This document shows positions 43,812 through 52,775 of a stretch of DNA of 64,000 bases, piece by piece (the first letter of the stretch is position 1; every line of letters begins with the position of its first letter). The stretch lies in NCBI GenBank assembly GCA_014595895.1, contig JABUKB010000004.1, forward strand, positions 124,001 through 188,000, read 5' to 3'. The translations under genes and the position numbers were made by a program. Below the pieces are notes generated by a model that saw only the letters and a list, made by a program, of their open reading frames with translations, did no database searches and was not told the origin of the DNA. This DNA comes from Lysinibacillus odysseyi (lineage in GTDB: Bacteria > Bacillota > Bacilli > Bacillales_A > Planococcaceae).

Positions 43812-43853
43812 AAAAAAGCTACGATAGAAATTCACATTTCTATCGTAGCTTCG
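43812..43853 (-). terminator. Terminator of the SE1561-like gene
   Basis: AAGCTACGATAGAAAT and ATTTCTATCGTAGCTT form a 16-bp stem around TCAC, with a T-run on the minus strand. Confidence 0.88.
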
Positions 43854-43858
43854 GCTTT

Positions 43859-44047
43859 TTAACTCTCGTCGCGTGATTGGAATTGTTCCATTTTAAATTC
43901 TAAATCATCCATCATTTGAATGAGACGGTCAATATCTTCTAGCTCAGTTGTTTCTGGGTCAATAGCATCTAATACATCCAAGAAAATTTCAAGACGCTCT
44001 TTTAAGTAAGTTACTTGCTGTTCTTTGTTTGTGATGGGTTTTGACAT
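43859..44047 (-). CDS. SE1561-like small helical protein
   Basis: 62 residues, acidic and helical. VTYLKERLEIFLDVLDAIDPE followed by TELEDIDRLIQMMDDLE resembles the SE1561 family of small Bacillales/Staphylococcus proteins of unknown function; this is from memory. Start: ATG 44047, eight bases after AGGTGG. The GTG at 44059 overlaps that site. Confidence 0.7.
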   Translation of the reverse strand: MSKPITNKEQQVTYLKERLEIFLDVLDAIDPETTELEDIDRLIQMMDDLEFKMEQFQSRDES

Positions 44048-44570
44048 CTGATGTGCCACCTTTCAATTAATCACTTATGACCCGGCATAGGTGTGTCTCG
44101 ATGCGGCCTTGCGCTTATGCAAAGCCGAATTTATAACATCTGCCGGAAATGTATCTTCTTTTAGCGACTTCCGCTGAAAGAAGGTAAGGTTATCGTAGCG
44201 GATTTTCTCATGAATTTCAACATTTGACCAAACAATGGGATTCTATTGGTACTTTATAATTAATTTAATATTTTATTTATTTAGAATATTTACAAAAATG
44301 AAATGTTATGTTAAAGTTAGTTTAATATATAGCGAAGGGGTTGATCGGAATAGCGATAAATTCACCTAACTCAAATTGAAAAGGAGGGAGTTTTAACCGT
44401 TTTTCGGTCATGACCGGTAGAGCAGTTTAATAATTATGATACAGAGTGATAGCTAAAACCCTAGTGAACTTTTAGAGATAAAGTACACTAGGGTTTTATT
44501 TGTGTTTTCTATTAATTCGCCTCCCGAAATGTGATACGATGTTGGCAACATGGAAAAGTCGGAGGCACGT
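44048..44570. other. Gene-free region with a GC-richer structured island
   Basis: About 520 bp between divergent genes. At 44082-44185 the sequence is GC-richer, with CGGCATA...TATGC-AAA-GCCG nested pairing and a 12-bp hairpin, CTTCTTTTAGCG / CGCTGAAAGAAG (44155-44183). A ribosome-site-like AAAAGGAGGGAG near 44381 is not followed by a usable gene. A terminator-like hairpin at 44455-44500 suggests a rightward non-coding transcript or the remains of a lost gene. Confidence 0.45.
44455..44500 (+). terminator. Orphan terminator upstream of the MFS gene
   Basis: AAAACCCTAGTG and CACTAGGGTTTT pair perfectly, followed by ATTTG. No gene precedes it on the plus strand, so it may end an unannotated RNA. 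Confidence 0.7.
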
Positions 44571-45734
44571 ATGATTTTAGCAAATTATGAACAACGCAAA
44601 TATTGGGTGTTAGTCGCTATCGTCGCGATTTCAGGTTTTTCGCAAGGGATGCTCATGCCGCTGATTTCGGTCATTTTTGAAACGGACGGGGTGTCCTCTT
44701 TTTTGAATGGACTAAATGCTACGGGGCTATACATAGGTACATTGCTCATTTCTCCCTTTATTGAAAAACCTTTAAGAAAATACGGCTATAAACCCATTAT
44801 TTTAGTAGGGGGAGCTTTAGTTTTTGTTTCACTGCTGCTATTCCCTCTTTGGAAAAGTGCTGCATTTTGGTTTATATTGCGTATGCTAATCGGAATAGGG
44901 GATCACGGGCTCCATTTCGCTACGCAAACATGGATTACGTCAGATGCTGCAAGGCACAATCTCGGCAAGAAAATGGCTATTTACGGCTTATCGTTTGGTA
45001 TAGGGTTTGCAGTAGGTCCATTATTCGTTAATTTACTAAAGATATCTGAAGCATTGCCCTTTATATTATCAAGCGTATTGTGCTGTTTAGCATGGTCACT
45101 TGTCTTCTTTATAAAAAATGAGCGACCGGAAGCATTAATAGGGGATGCTAATAATTCTGGCTTACAGCGTTATAAGTTGGCTTTTAAATACGGGTGGATT
45201 GGCTTTTTGCCACCCTTCGTATATGGCTTTTTAGAATCATCTATCCATTCCTTATTCCCGGTTTACGCCCTGCGTTTGGAGTTTACTGTGTCCGATGTGT
45301 CGCTCATGCTGATGGCTTTTTCAGTAGGAGCGATTATTACCCAGCTACCACTGGGCATTGTAGGAGATAAAGTGGGGCGTAGCCGCGTCATTATTGGCGG
45401 TTTATGCAGCGGCACGGTCTTGTTTTTTATGGGTAGTCAATTTGAACATTCTGCTCTTGCGCTGTACATATTATTTGCACTTGCTGGCGGAAGTGTTGGG
45501 TCGTTTTTCTCTTTAGGAATTACCTACATGGCAGAGCTAACACCGAAAAATCTACTGCCAACAGGGAATTTATTGTGTAGTATATTTTTTAGTGTAGGCA
45601 GTTTGAGCGGACCTGTTTTTGGTGGTTTATATTTGCAGTATATTGATATTAGCTTTTTAGTGCTAATAGCTACTGTGCTGCTGATTGTCTTGCTAATTAA
45701 TATTTTTTATTCTATGAAAAAAGGTGTCGCTTAG
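44571..45734 (+). CDS. Major facilitator superfamily transporter
   Basis: 387 residues with 12 membrane segments. The loop between helices 2 and 3 reads EKPLRKYGYKP (degenerate motif A), and the second-half equivalent is GIVGDKVGRSRVI. It resembles the YfkF/YfmO-type drug-efflux-like MFS group found across Bacillales; the substrate is unknown. Start: ATG 44571 after GGAGGC; the ATG at 44550 has no ribosome site. The stop codon lies inside its terminator hairpin. Confidence 0.86.
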   Translation: MILANYEQRKYWVLVAIVAISGFSQGMLMPLISVIFETDGVSSFLNGLNATGLYIGTLLISPFIEKPLRKYGYKPIILVGGALVFVSLLLFPLWKSAAFWFILRMLIGIGDHGLHFATQTWITSDAARHNLGKKMAIYGLSFGIGFAVGPLFVNLLKISEALPFILSSVLCCLAWSLVFFIKNERPEALIGDANNSGLQRYKLAFKYGWIGFLPPFVYGFLESSIHSLFPVYALRLEFTVSDVSLMLMAFSVGAIITQLPLGIVGDKVGRSRVIIGGLCSGTVLFFMGSQFEHSALALYILFALAGGSVGSFFSLGITYMAELTPKNLLPTGNLLCSIFFSVGSLSGPVFGGLYLQYIDISFLVLIATVLLIVLLINIFYSMKKGVA

Positions 45735-45746
45735 ATGCCTTTTTTG
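45717..45746 (+). terminator. Terminator overlapping the MFS stop codon
   Basis: AAAAAAGG and CCTTTTTT pair across the end of the gene and are followed by GTTTGG. Confidence 0.65.
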
Positions 45747-45807
45747 TTTGGTCGTCAAACCGACATCCTATTTTTGATATAATAGAAAACAGTGAAGGAG
45801 GCATCAC

Positions 45808-47886
45808 ATGTACGAAAAACTATCGCAGAAATTTGCACAAGGACAATGTGCTGCACAAATTGTAAAACCTGAGGCAGAAGCTGCCACTCCTTTTCTGCAA
45901 CAGCTCGCTCAATGCGGGATTGTATTGAACGAACCGCAGCAGCAAGCTGTACAAATTGTAGAAGGACCTTTAATGATTGTTGCTGGAGCGGGTAGCGGGA
46001 AAACGACGACATTGACAAGTCGGATTAGCTATATGATTCATGAGTGTCATATTCAGCCTTCGAATATTTTACTTGTGACGTTTACGAAGAAAGCAGCCGA
46101 TGAAATGAAAGCACGGCTGCGTACATTACCTAACGGAGCGTTATGTAGTGCTATTGAAACAGGAACTTATCACGCTCTATGCTTAAAGATTTTACGTACT
46201 GAAGGATACAATTTCGGAATCTTGTCTTCCGAATTTAAACGCAATTTGATGGTGAAACTTATTTTAAAAGAAATGGACTTACAGGAAATTTTTACGCCAG
46301 AAGAAGCGTTGCATTTAATCTCAGGCTGGAAAAATCAAATGCTGAAACCGCAAGATATTTTAACATTTTCAATGGATAAGACGTATACAGAGGGGGAGCG
46401 CCAAGTATTTGCCCAGCTGTACGAAGTATATAAGAAATACGAAAAGCAAAAGGAACTAGAAAATTTATATGATTTTGATGATTTTTTGTTGGAAACATAT
46501 TATTTGCTGCTAAATGATGGGGAAGCTTTGTACCGCTACCAACAGAAATTCCAGTATATTTTATGCGATGAGTTCCAGGATGTATCGCAGATTCAATATG
46601 AGATTACGCAAATGTTAGCGGGTCTTCATAATAATCTATGTATCGTTGGTGATGATGGACAGACCATTTATTCCTGGCGCACTGCATCGAGTAAATACAT
46701 GCTAGAGTTTCATGAATATTATCCGGATGCAAAGCGTGTCGTGCTTGATATCAATTACCGTTCCACGGCGGATGTTGTCGGCTTCGGCAACAACCTCATT
46801 GCGCATAATGAAAAGCAAATACCGAAAACATTGAAATCTGTGACGGATTTTCGGCAGGATATTTTATTGACGGACCCGCTGTCACCAGAGCAGGAGGCAC
46901 AGCAAGTCGTAGCTGAAATTAAACGTCTCCATGCACTGGGGCATAGTTACCGAGATATGGCGATTTTAACGCGGACGAATACATATGCACGTGCTCTATA
47001 TGAAGAAATGGTGTTTGAAAATATTTCGTTTATTTTTCATGCTAAACATGCGGAAACATTTTATGATACGCCGTATGTGAAGCAATTTTTAGCAGTGATG
47101 CAGCTAGCGGTGGATGGCAATTATGAAGAGGCCATTGCCGATGTAGCCAAGCTGTTTTACATTAGTCAACGTGATGTGAAAAAGTATGAACAGCATGCAA
47201 GAGTACTGGCAAGCGCAAGTGGCAAGGATCTTTTCACAGAGCTGATGACGGCTATTGCCCGCTCTAAAAAGCCTTACCAAGAGAAAAAGTTGATGGAAAA
47301 AATGCGTGCTGTGCAGTCCTTTCAGAAGAGGAAGCCAGTCGATATTATTCGGGAGATTCGAAAAGGCATAATTGGTTATGAGGAGCAATTAGAGGTTGAT
47401 GCCAGTAAAACGTTAACAGTCCATAAAGACTTTATTTTAGAAATTTTAGATGAGTTTTCAGAGTCAGCCAAGCGTTTTGATACGATTAGTGCGCTGCTTG
47501 CTTTTGTAGAACAATTAAAGCAAAAACAGGGAGAAATGGAACAGTTACGTCAAATGACAGGTGTCGATGCTGTAGAGCTCATGACGATTCATCAATCAAA
47601 AGGGTTGGAATACGATATTGTATTTGGTATCGGCTGGTTTGAAGGAATGCTGCCACATATGAATGCTATCGATAATAAACGAACAGAATTACCGGATCGT
47701 AGCCTGGATGCAGAAGAGGCACTTTGTGAAGAGAGGCGCATTGCATATGTATGTGCGACACGTGCTAAACGCTATTTGTATTTATCCGCACCGAAAACGT
47801 ATCATGGCAAACTGAAAGAGGTGTCTCGCTTCGTGCAAGAAGGCGCGGGGGTAACGAAAGCTAATAATCAGTTGCAGCTTCATTGA
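45808..47886 (+). CDS. UvrD/Rep-family (SF1A) DNA helicase
   Basis: 692 residues. Motif I AGAGSGKTTTLTSRI, motif II DEFQDVSQIQ, motif III DDGQTIYSWR, motif IV-V TIHQSKGLEYDIVF and motif VI VCATRAKRYLYL. It is shorter than PcrA and lacks its C-terminal extension, resembling the YjcD-type helicases of Bacillales. It unwinds DNA 3' to 5' in repair or conflict resolution. The first 35 residues are a glutamine- and alanine-rich extension before the Q-motif. Start: ATG 45808 behind AAGGAGG. Confidence 0.9.
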   Translation: MYEKLSQKFAQGQCAAQIVKPEAEAATPFLQQLAQCGIVLNEPQQQAVQIVEGPLMIVAGAGSGKTTTLTSRISYMIHECHIQPSNILLVTFTKKAADEMKARLRTLPNGALCSAIETGTYHALCLKILRTEGYNFGILSSEFKRNLMVKLILKEMDLQEIFTPEEALHLISGWKNQMLKPQDILTFSMDKTYTEGERQVFAQLYEVYKKYEKQKELENLYDFDDFLLETYYLLLNDGEALYRYQQKFQYILCDEFQDVSQIQYEITQMLAGLHNNLCIVGDDGQTIYSWRTASSKYMLEFHEYYPDAKRVVLDINYRSTADVVGFGNNLIAHNEKQIPKTLKSVTDFRQDILLTDPLSPEQEAQQVVAEIKRLHALGHSYRDMAILTRTNTYARALYEEMVFENISFIFHAKHAETFYDTPYVKQFLAVMQLAVDGNYEEAIADVAKLFYISQRDVKKYEQHARVLASASGKDLFTELMTAIARSKKPYQEKKLMEKMRAVQSFQKRKPVDIIREIRKGIIGYEEQLEVDASKTLTVHKDFILEILDEFSESAKRFDTISALLAFVEQLKQKQGEMEQLRQMTGVDAVELMTIHQSKGLEYDIVFGIGWFEGMLPHMNAIDNKRTELPDRSLDAEEALCEERRIAYVCATRAKRYLYLSAPKTYHGKLKEVSRFVQEGAGVTKANNQLQLH

Positions 47887-48002
47887 GGAAAAAATGAGGG
47901 ACTGGGGAAAATTCCCCTATTCAAACTAAGCTATGTCTCTGTTTGTTAACAAATGTTTTTAAAACAGATGGGTATCCATTACTTGCTAAAATAATGGCAT
48001 AA

Positions 48003-48042
48003 AAAATGTGTAGCCAAAGTTGTATTTGGACTTTGGCTACAC
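48003..48042 (-). terminator. Terminator of the RlmCD-type gene
   Basis: GTGTAGCCAAAG and CTTTGGCTACAC form a 12-bp stem. The minus strand continues ATTTTTTAT. Confidence 0.8.
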
Positions 48043-48047
48043 TTTGA

Positions 48048-48077
48048 AAGTTGCTCCATATAGGGGCAACTTTTTTA
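48048..48077 (+). terminator. Terminator downstream of the helicase gene
   Basis: AAGTTGCTCC and GGGGCAACTT pair around ATATA and are followed by TTTT on the plus strand. Confidence 0.75.
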
Positions 48078-48094
48078 TATAGAACGATAATTGT

Positions 48095-49471
48095 TTACTT
48101 CCGTAGCGTTAACTTTGCAACAGCTTCTACGTGCGCTGTTTGCGGGAACATATCGACTGGTTGGATATACTCCACATCGTATGCCTTGGATAGCTCCTTT
48201 AAATCCTTCGCCAATGTAGAAGGATTACAAGAAGTGTAAACGAAGCGTTTTGGCTTAATCTTTAAAACCGTTCGGATAAAGCCAGGCTCAAGTCCTGTAC
48301 GTGGCGGGTCCACGGAAATGACATCCGGGCGATAATCTTCCTTGCTCCAACGGAATAACCACTTATCTGCAGAGCCAGGGAAGAAGCGAACGTGCTGAAG
48401 CCCAGGATTTGTACGAGCATTGACTTTTGCATCAGCAATCGCTTCATCGACATTATCCATGCCGCGTACCTCACGAGCTCCTTCAGCTAGCCACATACCG
48501 ATTGTTCCTACGCCGCAATAAGCATCGACTACTTTTTCATTCCCAGTTAAGTCAGCTGCTTTTTTTATTTCATTATATAAATGCACAGTTTGTTCCGGGT
48601 TTAGTTGGAAGAAGGCACGGGTTGATAAATCAAAGGCAAATTCCCCAAGCTTCTCATGAATGGCTTCTTTTCCATCTAATACAATGGTTTCATCACCAAA
48701 AATAAGCGATGATTTCTCCCGGTTAATGTTTTGTGTAATCGAGACAATCGATGGATCGATACGTTTAATGCGTTCGATCAATTCTGCTTTATGTGGCATT
48801 TCGTTGCGCGTAGTCACAAGCACTACTTGCGTTTCGCCTGTACGCACACCTGTACGCACCACAATGGTACGTACTAAGCCATTTAAGTTTTTGCCATCAT
48901 AAATGGTAATATTTAATTTTTGCAATACTTTACGTACACCGACTGTAATTTTTGAAGTGAGCGGGTGTTGCACAAGGCAGTCATTAATATTTAATAAATC
49001 ATTTGTTCCTTCTGCAAATAATCCGGCATATACCCGTTTTCCTTCTTTCCGCACTTGGAAGCTGCTCTTATTGCGGTAGTTCCAGGGATCCTCCATTCCC
49101 AATGTGTCTTTCACTTCTGTATTGGCTAATACATTCGGTGCGTATTTTTCCAGTGCTTGCAGCACGATATCTCGCTTGTTTTTTAATTGGCCTTCGTATG
49201 TGATATGCTGTAATTGACAACCGCCACATTGATCGTAAACAGCACAAGGTGCCTCTGTACGATACGGACTTTCCTTACGAATAGATAAGATTTCTGCCTC
49301 TGCAAAGTTACGAGAGACTTTTGTGATTTTTACTGTGACTTCTTCACCAGGGATAGCACCTTTTACAAAGACAACATTACGTTTATAAAACCCGACACCT
49401 TCTCCATTGATGCCAAGTCGTTTGATTGTTAACGGAAACTTTTGGCCGACTTCCATTGTTACTTGATTCAT
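48095..49471 (-). CDS. rlmCD: 23S rRNA (uracil-5-)-methyltransferase, RlmCD type
   Basis: 458 residues. An N-terminal TRAM RNA-binding domain (about residues 1-62) is followed by cluster cysteines C76, C82 and C85 (CAVYDQCGGCQ). The methyltransferase domain has VVDAYCGVGTIGMWLA (SAM binding) and YTSCNPSTLAKDL with the catalytic Cys. In B. subtilis the homologous enzyme methylates U747 and U1939 of 23S rRNA. Start: ATG 49471 behind AAGGA. The next gene upstream is pdaA, near rlmCD in B. subtilis too. Confidence 0.9.
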   Translation of the reverse strand: MNQVTMEVGQKFPLTIKRLGINGEGVGFYKRNVVFVKGAIPGEEVTVKITKVSRNFAEAEILSIRKESPYRTEAPCAVYDQCGGCQLQHITYEGQLKNKRDIVLQALEKYAPNVLANTEVKDTLGMEDPWNYRNKSSFQVRKEGKRVYAGLFAEGTNDLLNINDCLVQHPLTSKITVGVRKVLQKLNITIYDGKNLNGLVRTIVVRTGVRTGETQVVLVTTRNEMPHKAELIERIKRIDPSIVSITQNINREKSSLIFGDETIVLDGKEAIHEKLGEFAFDLSTRAFFQLNPEQTVHLYNEIKKAADLTGNEKVVDAYCGVGTIGMWLAEGAREVRGMDNVDEAIADAKVNARTNPGLQHVRFFPGSADKWLFRWSKEDYRPDVISVDPPRTGLEPGFIRTVLKIKPKRFVYTSCNPSTLAKDLKELSKAYDVEYIQPVDMFPQTAHVEAVAKLTLRK

Positions 49472-49538
49472 TTTTTCACGTCCTTATTGTTCATCCCATC
49501 ATTATAACCGAGCGCGGAATGAAATTAAAGAAACATGA

Positions 49539-50291
49539 TTAAAGGTCTTCTAATGATCCAAAGGTATAACCCATACTCTTGGCTTCCTTGATAAATAATG
49601 GCAATGCCTCGGCATTATCTTTCGCTACCGTATGCATCAGAATAATGGCACCAGGATGCAATTGCTTCATCAACTCGTTATAGGGGTAACCAGAACCGCG
49701 GACGACATCCTTTTCCCAGTCTTTAAAGGCAATGGACCAGAAAATATGGCGATAATCATTTTTTGCGCCAACAGCGAGTAACTGTTCATTGTATACACCC
49801 TCAGGAGGACGGGCAACATAAGTGCGTTCAACACCTGTTACTTCTTTTAATTTAGCATCGAAATTTTGCCATTCAGTCAGAATTTGCGATTCAGATAATC
49901 GGGCCATATTGGGGTGCTTATCTGAATGGTTGCCGATGGTATGCCCATCCTCGACCATCCTTTTAACCAGGTCGCTAGCGCTTGTCACATAGTGACCAGT
50001 TAAGAAGAACGTAGCGGAAATTTTTTCTTCTTTCAATGTGTCTAAAATTTGTTCGGTGTAGCCATTTTCGTAACCATTATCAAATGTTAAATAAATCTTT
50101 TTCTGTTCGGGGTCCCCACGATAAATGGCATCATATTTTGTTAGCATTTGGTTCAGCTCATCTGGTATTTGGATTTGTTCACCATTTTGCGCCTTTTTAA
50201 AACCCCAATGCAACTCATCAGCTGATACAAGAGTCCATGTAGCGAACACCATCATTAAAATGCTAGCGGTGATTCCGATTATCCGTTTCAT
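49539..50291 (-). CDS. pdaA: Spore-cortex muramic-delta-lactam deacetylase PdaA
   Basis: 250 residues. A signal-anchor (ASILMMVFATWTLV) is followed by a NodB-type deacetylase domain: YLTFDNGYENGYT (with Asn in the D-D position, as in PdaA), GNHSDKHPNM (metal His residues), RPPEGVYN and ILMHTV. PdaA removes N-acetyl groups so that cortex muramic lactam can form, which is needed for germination. Start: ATG 50291 after AAAAGGAGG. CATGTTA at 50313-50319 (minus strand) could be a sigma-G -10, but no good -35 is seen. Confidence 0.92.
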   Translation of the reverse strand: MKRIIGITASILMMVFATWTLVSADELHWGFKKAQNGEQIQIPDELNQMLTKYDAIYRGDPEQKKIYLTFDNGYENGYTEQILDTLKEEKISATFFLTGHYVTSASDLVKRMVEDGHTIGNHSDKHPNMARLSESQILTEWQNFDAKLKEVTGVERTYVARPPEGVYNEQLLAVGAKNDYRHIFWSIAFKDWEKDVVRGSGYPYNELMKQLHPGAIILMHTVAKDNAEALPLFIKEAKSMGYTFGSLEDL

Positions 50292-50335
50292 AAAAAATGC
50301 AACCTCCTTTTTTAACATGTAGGTTGCATCAAAAT

Positions 50336-51235
50336 TTAGTTATTATACAAATCAATAATGGCGTTTTCTAATGAGGCAAATTGAAACTGATAGTTAGAAT
50401 TTAGCAATTTTTTAGGGACGACATATTGTCCTTCAAGAATGAGCTGACTTTGTTGACCGAGGGCTAATTTTAAAACAATACTCGGTACAGGCAACCAATG
50501 TGGTCGATTAAGTGCATGTCCGACTGTTTTTCCAAAATGCTTCATGCGCTTGGCATTGGGCGATGTGACATTGACAGGTCCTTCTAATTCCTCATCCTCG
50601 ATAGCATACAGAATCGCCCCCACAACATCTTGAATATGGACCCAAGACACCCATTGTTTACCAGATCCGATTTTCCCGCCTACAAATAAGTGATAAGGCA
50701 AGGTCATAAGCGGTAAAGCGCCTTGTTGCCGATCTAAAATCACTCCGAAGCGTGTACAAACGACCCGAATACCATAAGCAAGGGCTTGGCGGGCTTTTGC
50801 TTCCCAATCCCGCACGGTTTTTCCTAAAAAGTCAGAGGCTTGCTCGGTAGATTCTTCTGTATAAACTGTTGACAGGGAAGTAGGATAAATCCCTACGGCA
50901 CTTGCGTTGATTAATACGGCTGGTTTTTTGTTGAGTTCTTCAATAATACGAATGACTTCATCTGTTGCTTCCATGCGACTATGGTAAATCGCTTCTTTGC
51001 GACGGTCAGTCCAGCGTCCATCATTGAGGGAAACACCCGCTAGATTGATGACGACATCTGTTCCTTCAAGCTCATGTTCTGGCTTTGCATCACCCAGCCA
51101 TTGTACATATTGAATGCCATTTTTAGTATGCGATTCACTTCTTGTTAACACGATGACTTCATCTCCACGCGCGAGTAGCTCTTTACTCAATGCACTCCCA
51201 ACTAATCCTGTCCCACCTGTAATCGCAATTTTCAT
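50336..51235 (-). CDS. yfhF: TIGR01777-family NAD-dependent epimerase (YfhF)
   Basis: 299 residues. GGTGLVGSALSKELL is the Rossmann dinucleotide motif, and the C-terminal part has the SULA-like DUF1731 segment (VPSIVLKLALGQQSQLILEGQ). Reaction unknown; in cyanobacteria and eukaryotes relatives act in cell division. The B. subtilis homologue yfhF is likewise divergent from recX. Start: ATG 51235 after GGAGGTG. Confidence 0.88.
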   Translation of the reverse strand: MKIAITGGTGLVGSALSKELLARGDEVIVLTRSESHTKNGIQYVQWLGDAKPEHELEGTDVVINLAGVSLNDGRWTDRRKEAIYHSRMEATDEVIRIIEELNKKPAVLINASAVGIYPTSLSTVYTEESTEQASDFLGKTVRDWEAKARQALAYGIRVVCTRFGVILDRQQGALPLMTLPYHLFVGGKIGSGKQWVSWVHIQDVVGAILYAIEDEELEGPVNVTSPNAKRMKHFGKTVGHALNRPHWLPVPSIVLKLALGQQSQLILEGQYVVPKKLLNSNYQFQFASLENAIIDLYNN

Positions 51236-51326
51236 GGTCTACACCTCCGGAGGTCTTTTTTCCATTATACCCAATCGTGAAACTATGCGTAAAAAAATGT
51301 ATACTACTAATTAAGGTGGTGGGCTG

Positions 51327-52127
51327 ATGAAGGTCATTACGAAAATAGGACGTCAAAAAAATAATCCTGAACGTTATAATATTTATTTAGATGAAGTATA
51401 TGCTTTTGCTGTTGATGAGGGCACATTGATTAAATTTGGCTTAATGCGGGGCAAGCTACTAGAGCCAATGGAAATCGAGGAGATTACGTATGAGGATGAA
51501 ATTGCAAAAGCGTTTAATAAAGCCTTGCATTATTTAGGCTTTCAAATGCGGAGCGAATACGAGGTGCGTAAAAAGTTGCTCGATGCAGGACACGGAGAAG
51601 CTGTTGTCCAGGAAGCGATTATTAAATTAGAGAAGCTTGGTTTTTTAAATGATGAAACCTACTCGAAAGCGCTCCTCGAGACGAAAAAGCGTACGATGAA
51701 AAAAGGGCCGCGCGCAATCCGCCAAGATTTGCATAAGAAAGGGATTGCGAAAAATTTACAGGATGAAGTGCTCGAAACATTTTCCTATGAAGAACAACTG
51801 GAGTTAGCTCGTCAGTTAGCGGAAAAAGAGATGCGGGCAGGCAGTCGCCGAACACCGGCACAACTCAAGCAAAAAATTCAAGATGTCTTGATGCGAAAGG
51901 GTTATTCATTTCAGATTGTCAGTGATATATTAGAATCGATGACATTTGAGCGAGCTGAGGATGAATGGCATGACTTGATTGAAGCGCAAGGTGATAAAAT
52001 TTGGCGTAAATATGCAGCGAAGTTCGAAGGAATGGAACGTAATATGAAGGTCAAGCAGGCGCTCTATCAAAAAGGCTTCCCAGTAGAAATTATTAATCGC
52101 TTTATAGAGGAAAAGGAGCAAGAGTGA
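51327..52127 (+). CDS. recX: Recombination regulator RecX
   Basis: 266 residues, the long Bacillus-type RecX. Several three-helix repeats are visible, with KALHYLGFQMRSEYEVRKKL, AIIKLEKLGFLNDETYSKAL and RQDLHKKGI being the classic ones. RecX binds RecA filaments and modulates strand exchange. Start: ATG 51327 after AAGGTGG. Its stop codon overlaps the yfhH start (TGATG), so the two are translationally coupled. Confidence 0.93.
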   Translation: MKVITKIGRQKNNPERYNIYLDEVYAFAVDEGTLIKFGLMRGKLLEPMEIEEITYEDEIAKAFNKALHYLGFQMRSEYEVRKKLLDAGHGEAVVQEAIIKLEKLGFLNDETYSKALLETKKRTMKKGPRAIRQDLHKKGIAKNLQDEVLETFSYEEQLELARQLAEKEMRAGSRRTPAQLKQKIQDVLMRKGYSFQIVSDILESMTFERAEDEWHDLIEAQGDKIWRKYAAKFEGMERNMKVKQALYQKGFPVEIINRFIEEKEQE

Positions 52128-52453
52128 TGGAAAAACAATACAGTACAATGACAGATCAAGAATTACGCGAGGAAATCGCTAAATTAAAAGAAAAATCACG
52201 TAAGGCTGAACAACTTGGCATCGTCAATGAATATGCAGTTTACGAGCGAAAAGCATTGATGGCCGCTGCTTATTTAGTGGATTTGGATACAATTGTTCCA
52301 GGTGAAATGTATAAGCTAGATGGTTCCCCAGGTGAATACTTTATGGTAGAGCGCTTAAAAGGGCGTTTTGCATGGGGTTACCGCTTAGGAGGCGATCGTT
52401 TTGAGGAAGCATTGCCGGTGTCCATTTTAATACCAGTGAAAGCAGGGAAATAA
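52127..52453 (+). CDS. yfhH: DUF1811 protein YfhH
   Basis: 108 residues. MTDQELREEIAKLKEKSRKAEQLG and the second half with PGEMYKLDG.PGEYF...LKGRFAWGYRL match the DUF1811/YfhH family found next to recX in Bacillales; function unknown. Start: ATG 52127, overlapping the recX stop codon, with AAAGGAG upstream. Confidence 0.9.
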   Translation: MEKQYSTMTDQELREEIAKLKEKSRKAEQLGIVNEYAVYERKALMAAAYLVDLDTIVPGEMYKLDGSPGEYFMVERLKGRFAWGYRLGGDRFEEALPVSILIPVKAGK

Positions 52454-52454
52454 T

Positions 52455-52724
52455 ATGGAAGCAAATATAGAACGATTAACGCAGGAGTTACTAGCCAAAA
52501 ATCCTGAAATGTCTGTAGCACGGGCTCGTATATGGGTAGAGCTGTTGTGGAGTGACTATGAAGCGACATCTGCCAAGGCAGGCTATGAATTCCGTGGCTC
52601 AGACTATACAGAAAACCTCGTACGCCAATTAATTACAAGCTATGGTGACAAACTGCATTTATTTGCAGCAAAGAACCCGAAATACGCTCATTTATTAAAT
52701 GATGACGATGATCTTGTCCAATAA
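52455..52724 (+). CDS. yfhJ: YfhJ family protein (WVELL motif)
   Basis: 89 residues. ARIWVELLWSDYEATSAKAG contains the WVELL signature that defines the family, of unknown function. It begins one base after the yfhH stop codon, so recX, yfhH and yfhJ form one operon ending at the hairpin at 52733. Confidence 0.9.
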   Translation: MEANIERLTQELLAKNPEMSVARARIWVELLWSDYEATSAKAGYEFRGSDYTENLVRQLITSYGDKLHLFAAKNPKYAHLLNDDDDLVQ

Positions 52725-52732
52725 GAAGGATA

Positions 52733-52775
52733 AAAAAATACAGATGAGGCTATCTAGCTTCATCTGTATTTTTTG
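52733..52775. terminator. Bidirectional terminator, recX operon and yfhP
   Basis: AAAATACAGATGAGGCT and AGCTTCATCTGTATTTT pair almost perfectly and carry A and T runs on both sides. Confidence 0.88.

Noticed and set aside
44254-44268. PerR-box-like TTATAATTAATTTAA in the 44-kb gap
   Set aside because: 12/14 matches are expected by chance in such AT-rich DNA, and no PerR-type gene is adjacent. It was used to calibrate the weak box at 33866.
45755-46018. 87-codon minus-strand frame over the UvrD-type helicase start
   Set aside because: It lies inside the helicase gene and its promoter with no ribosome site. Long antisense frames are common opposite Gln/Ala-rich coding sequence.
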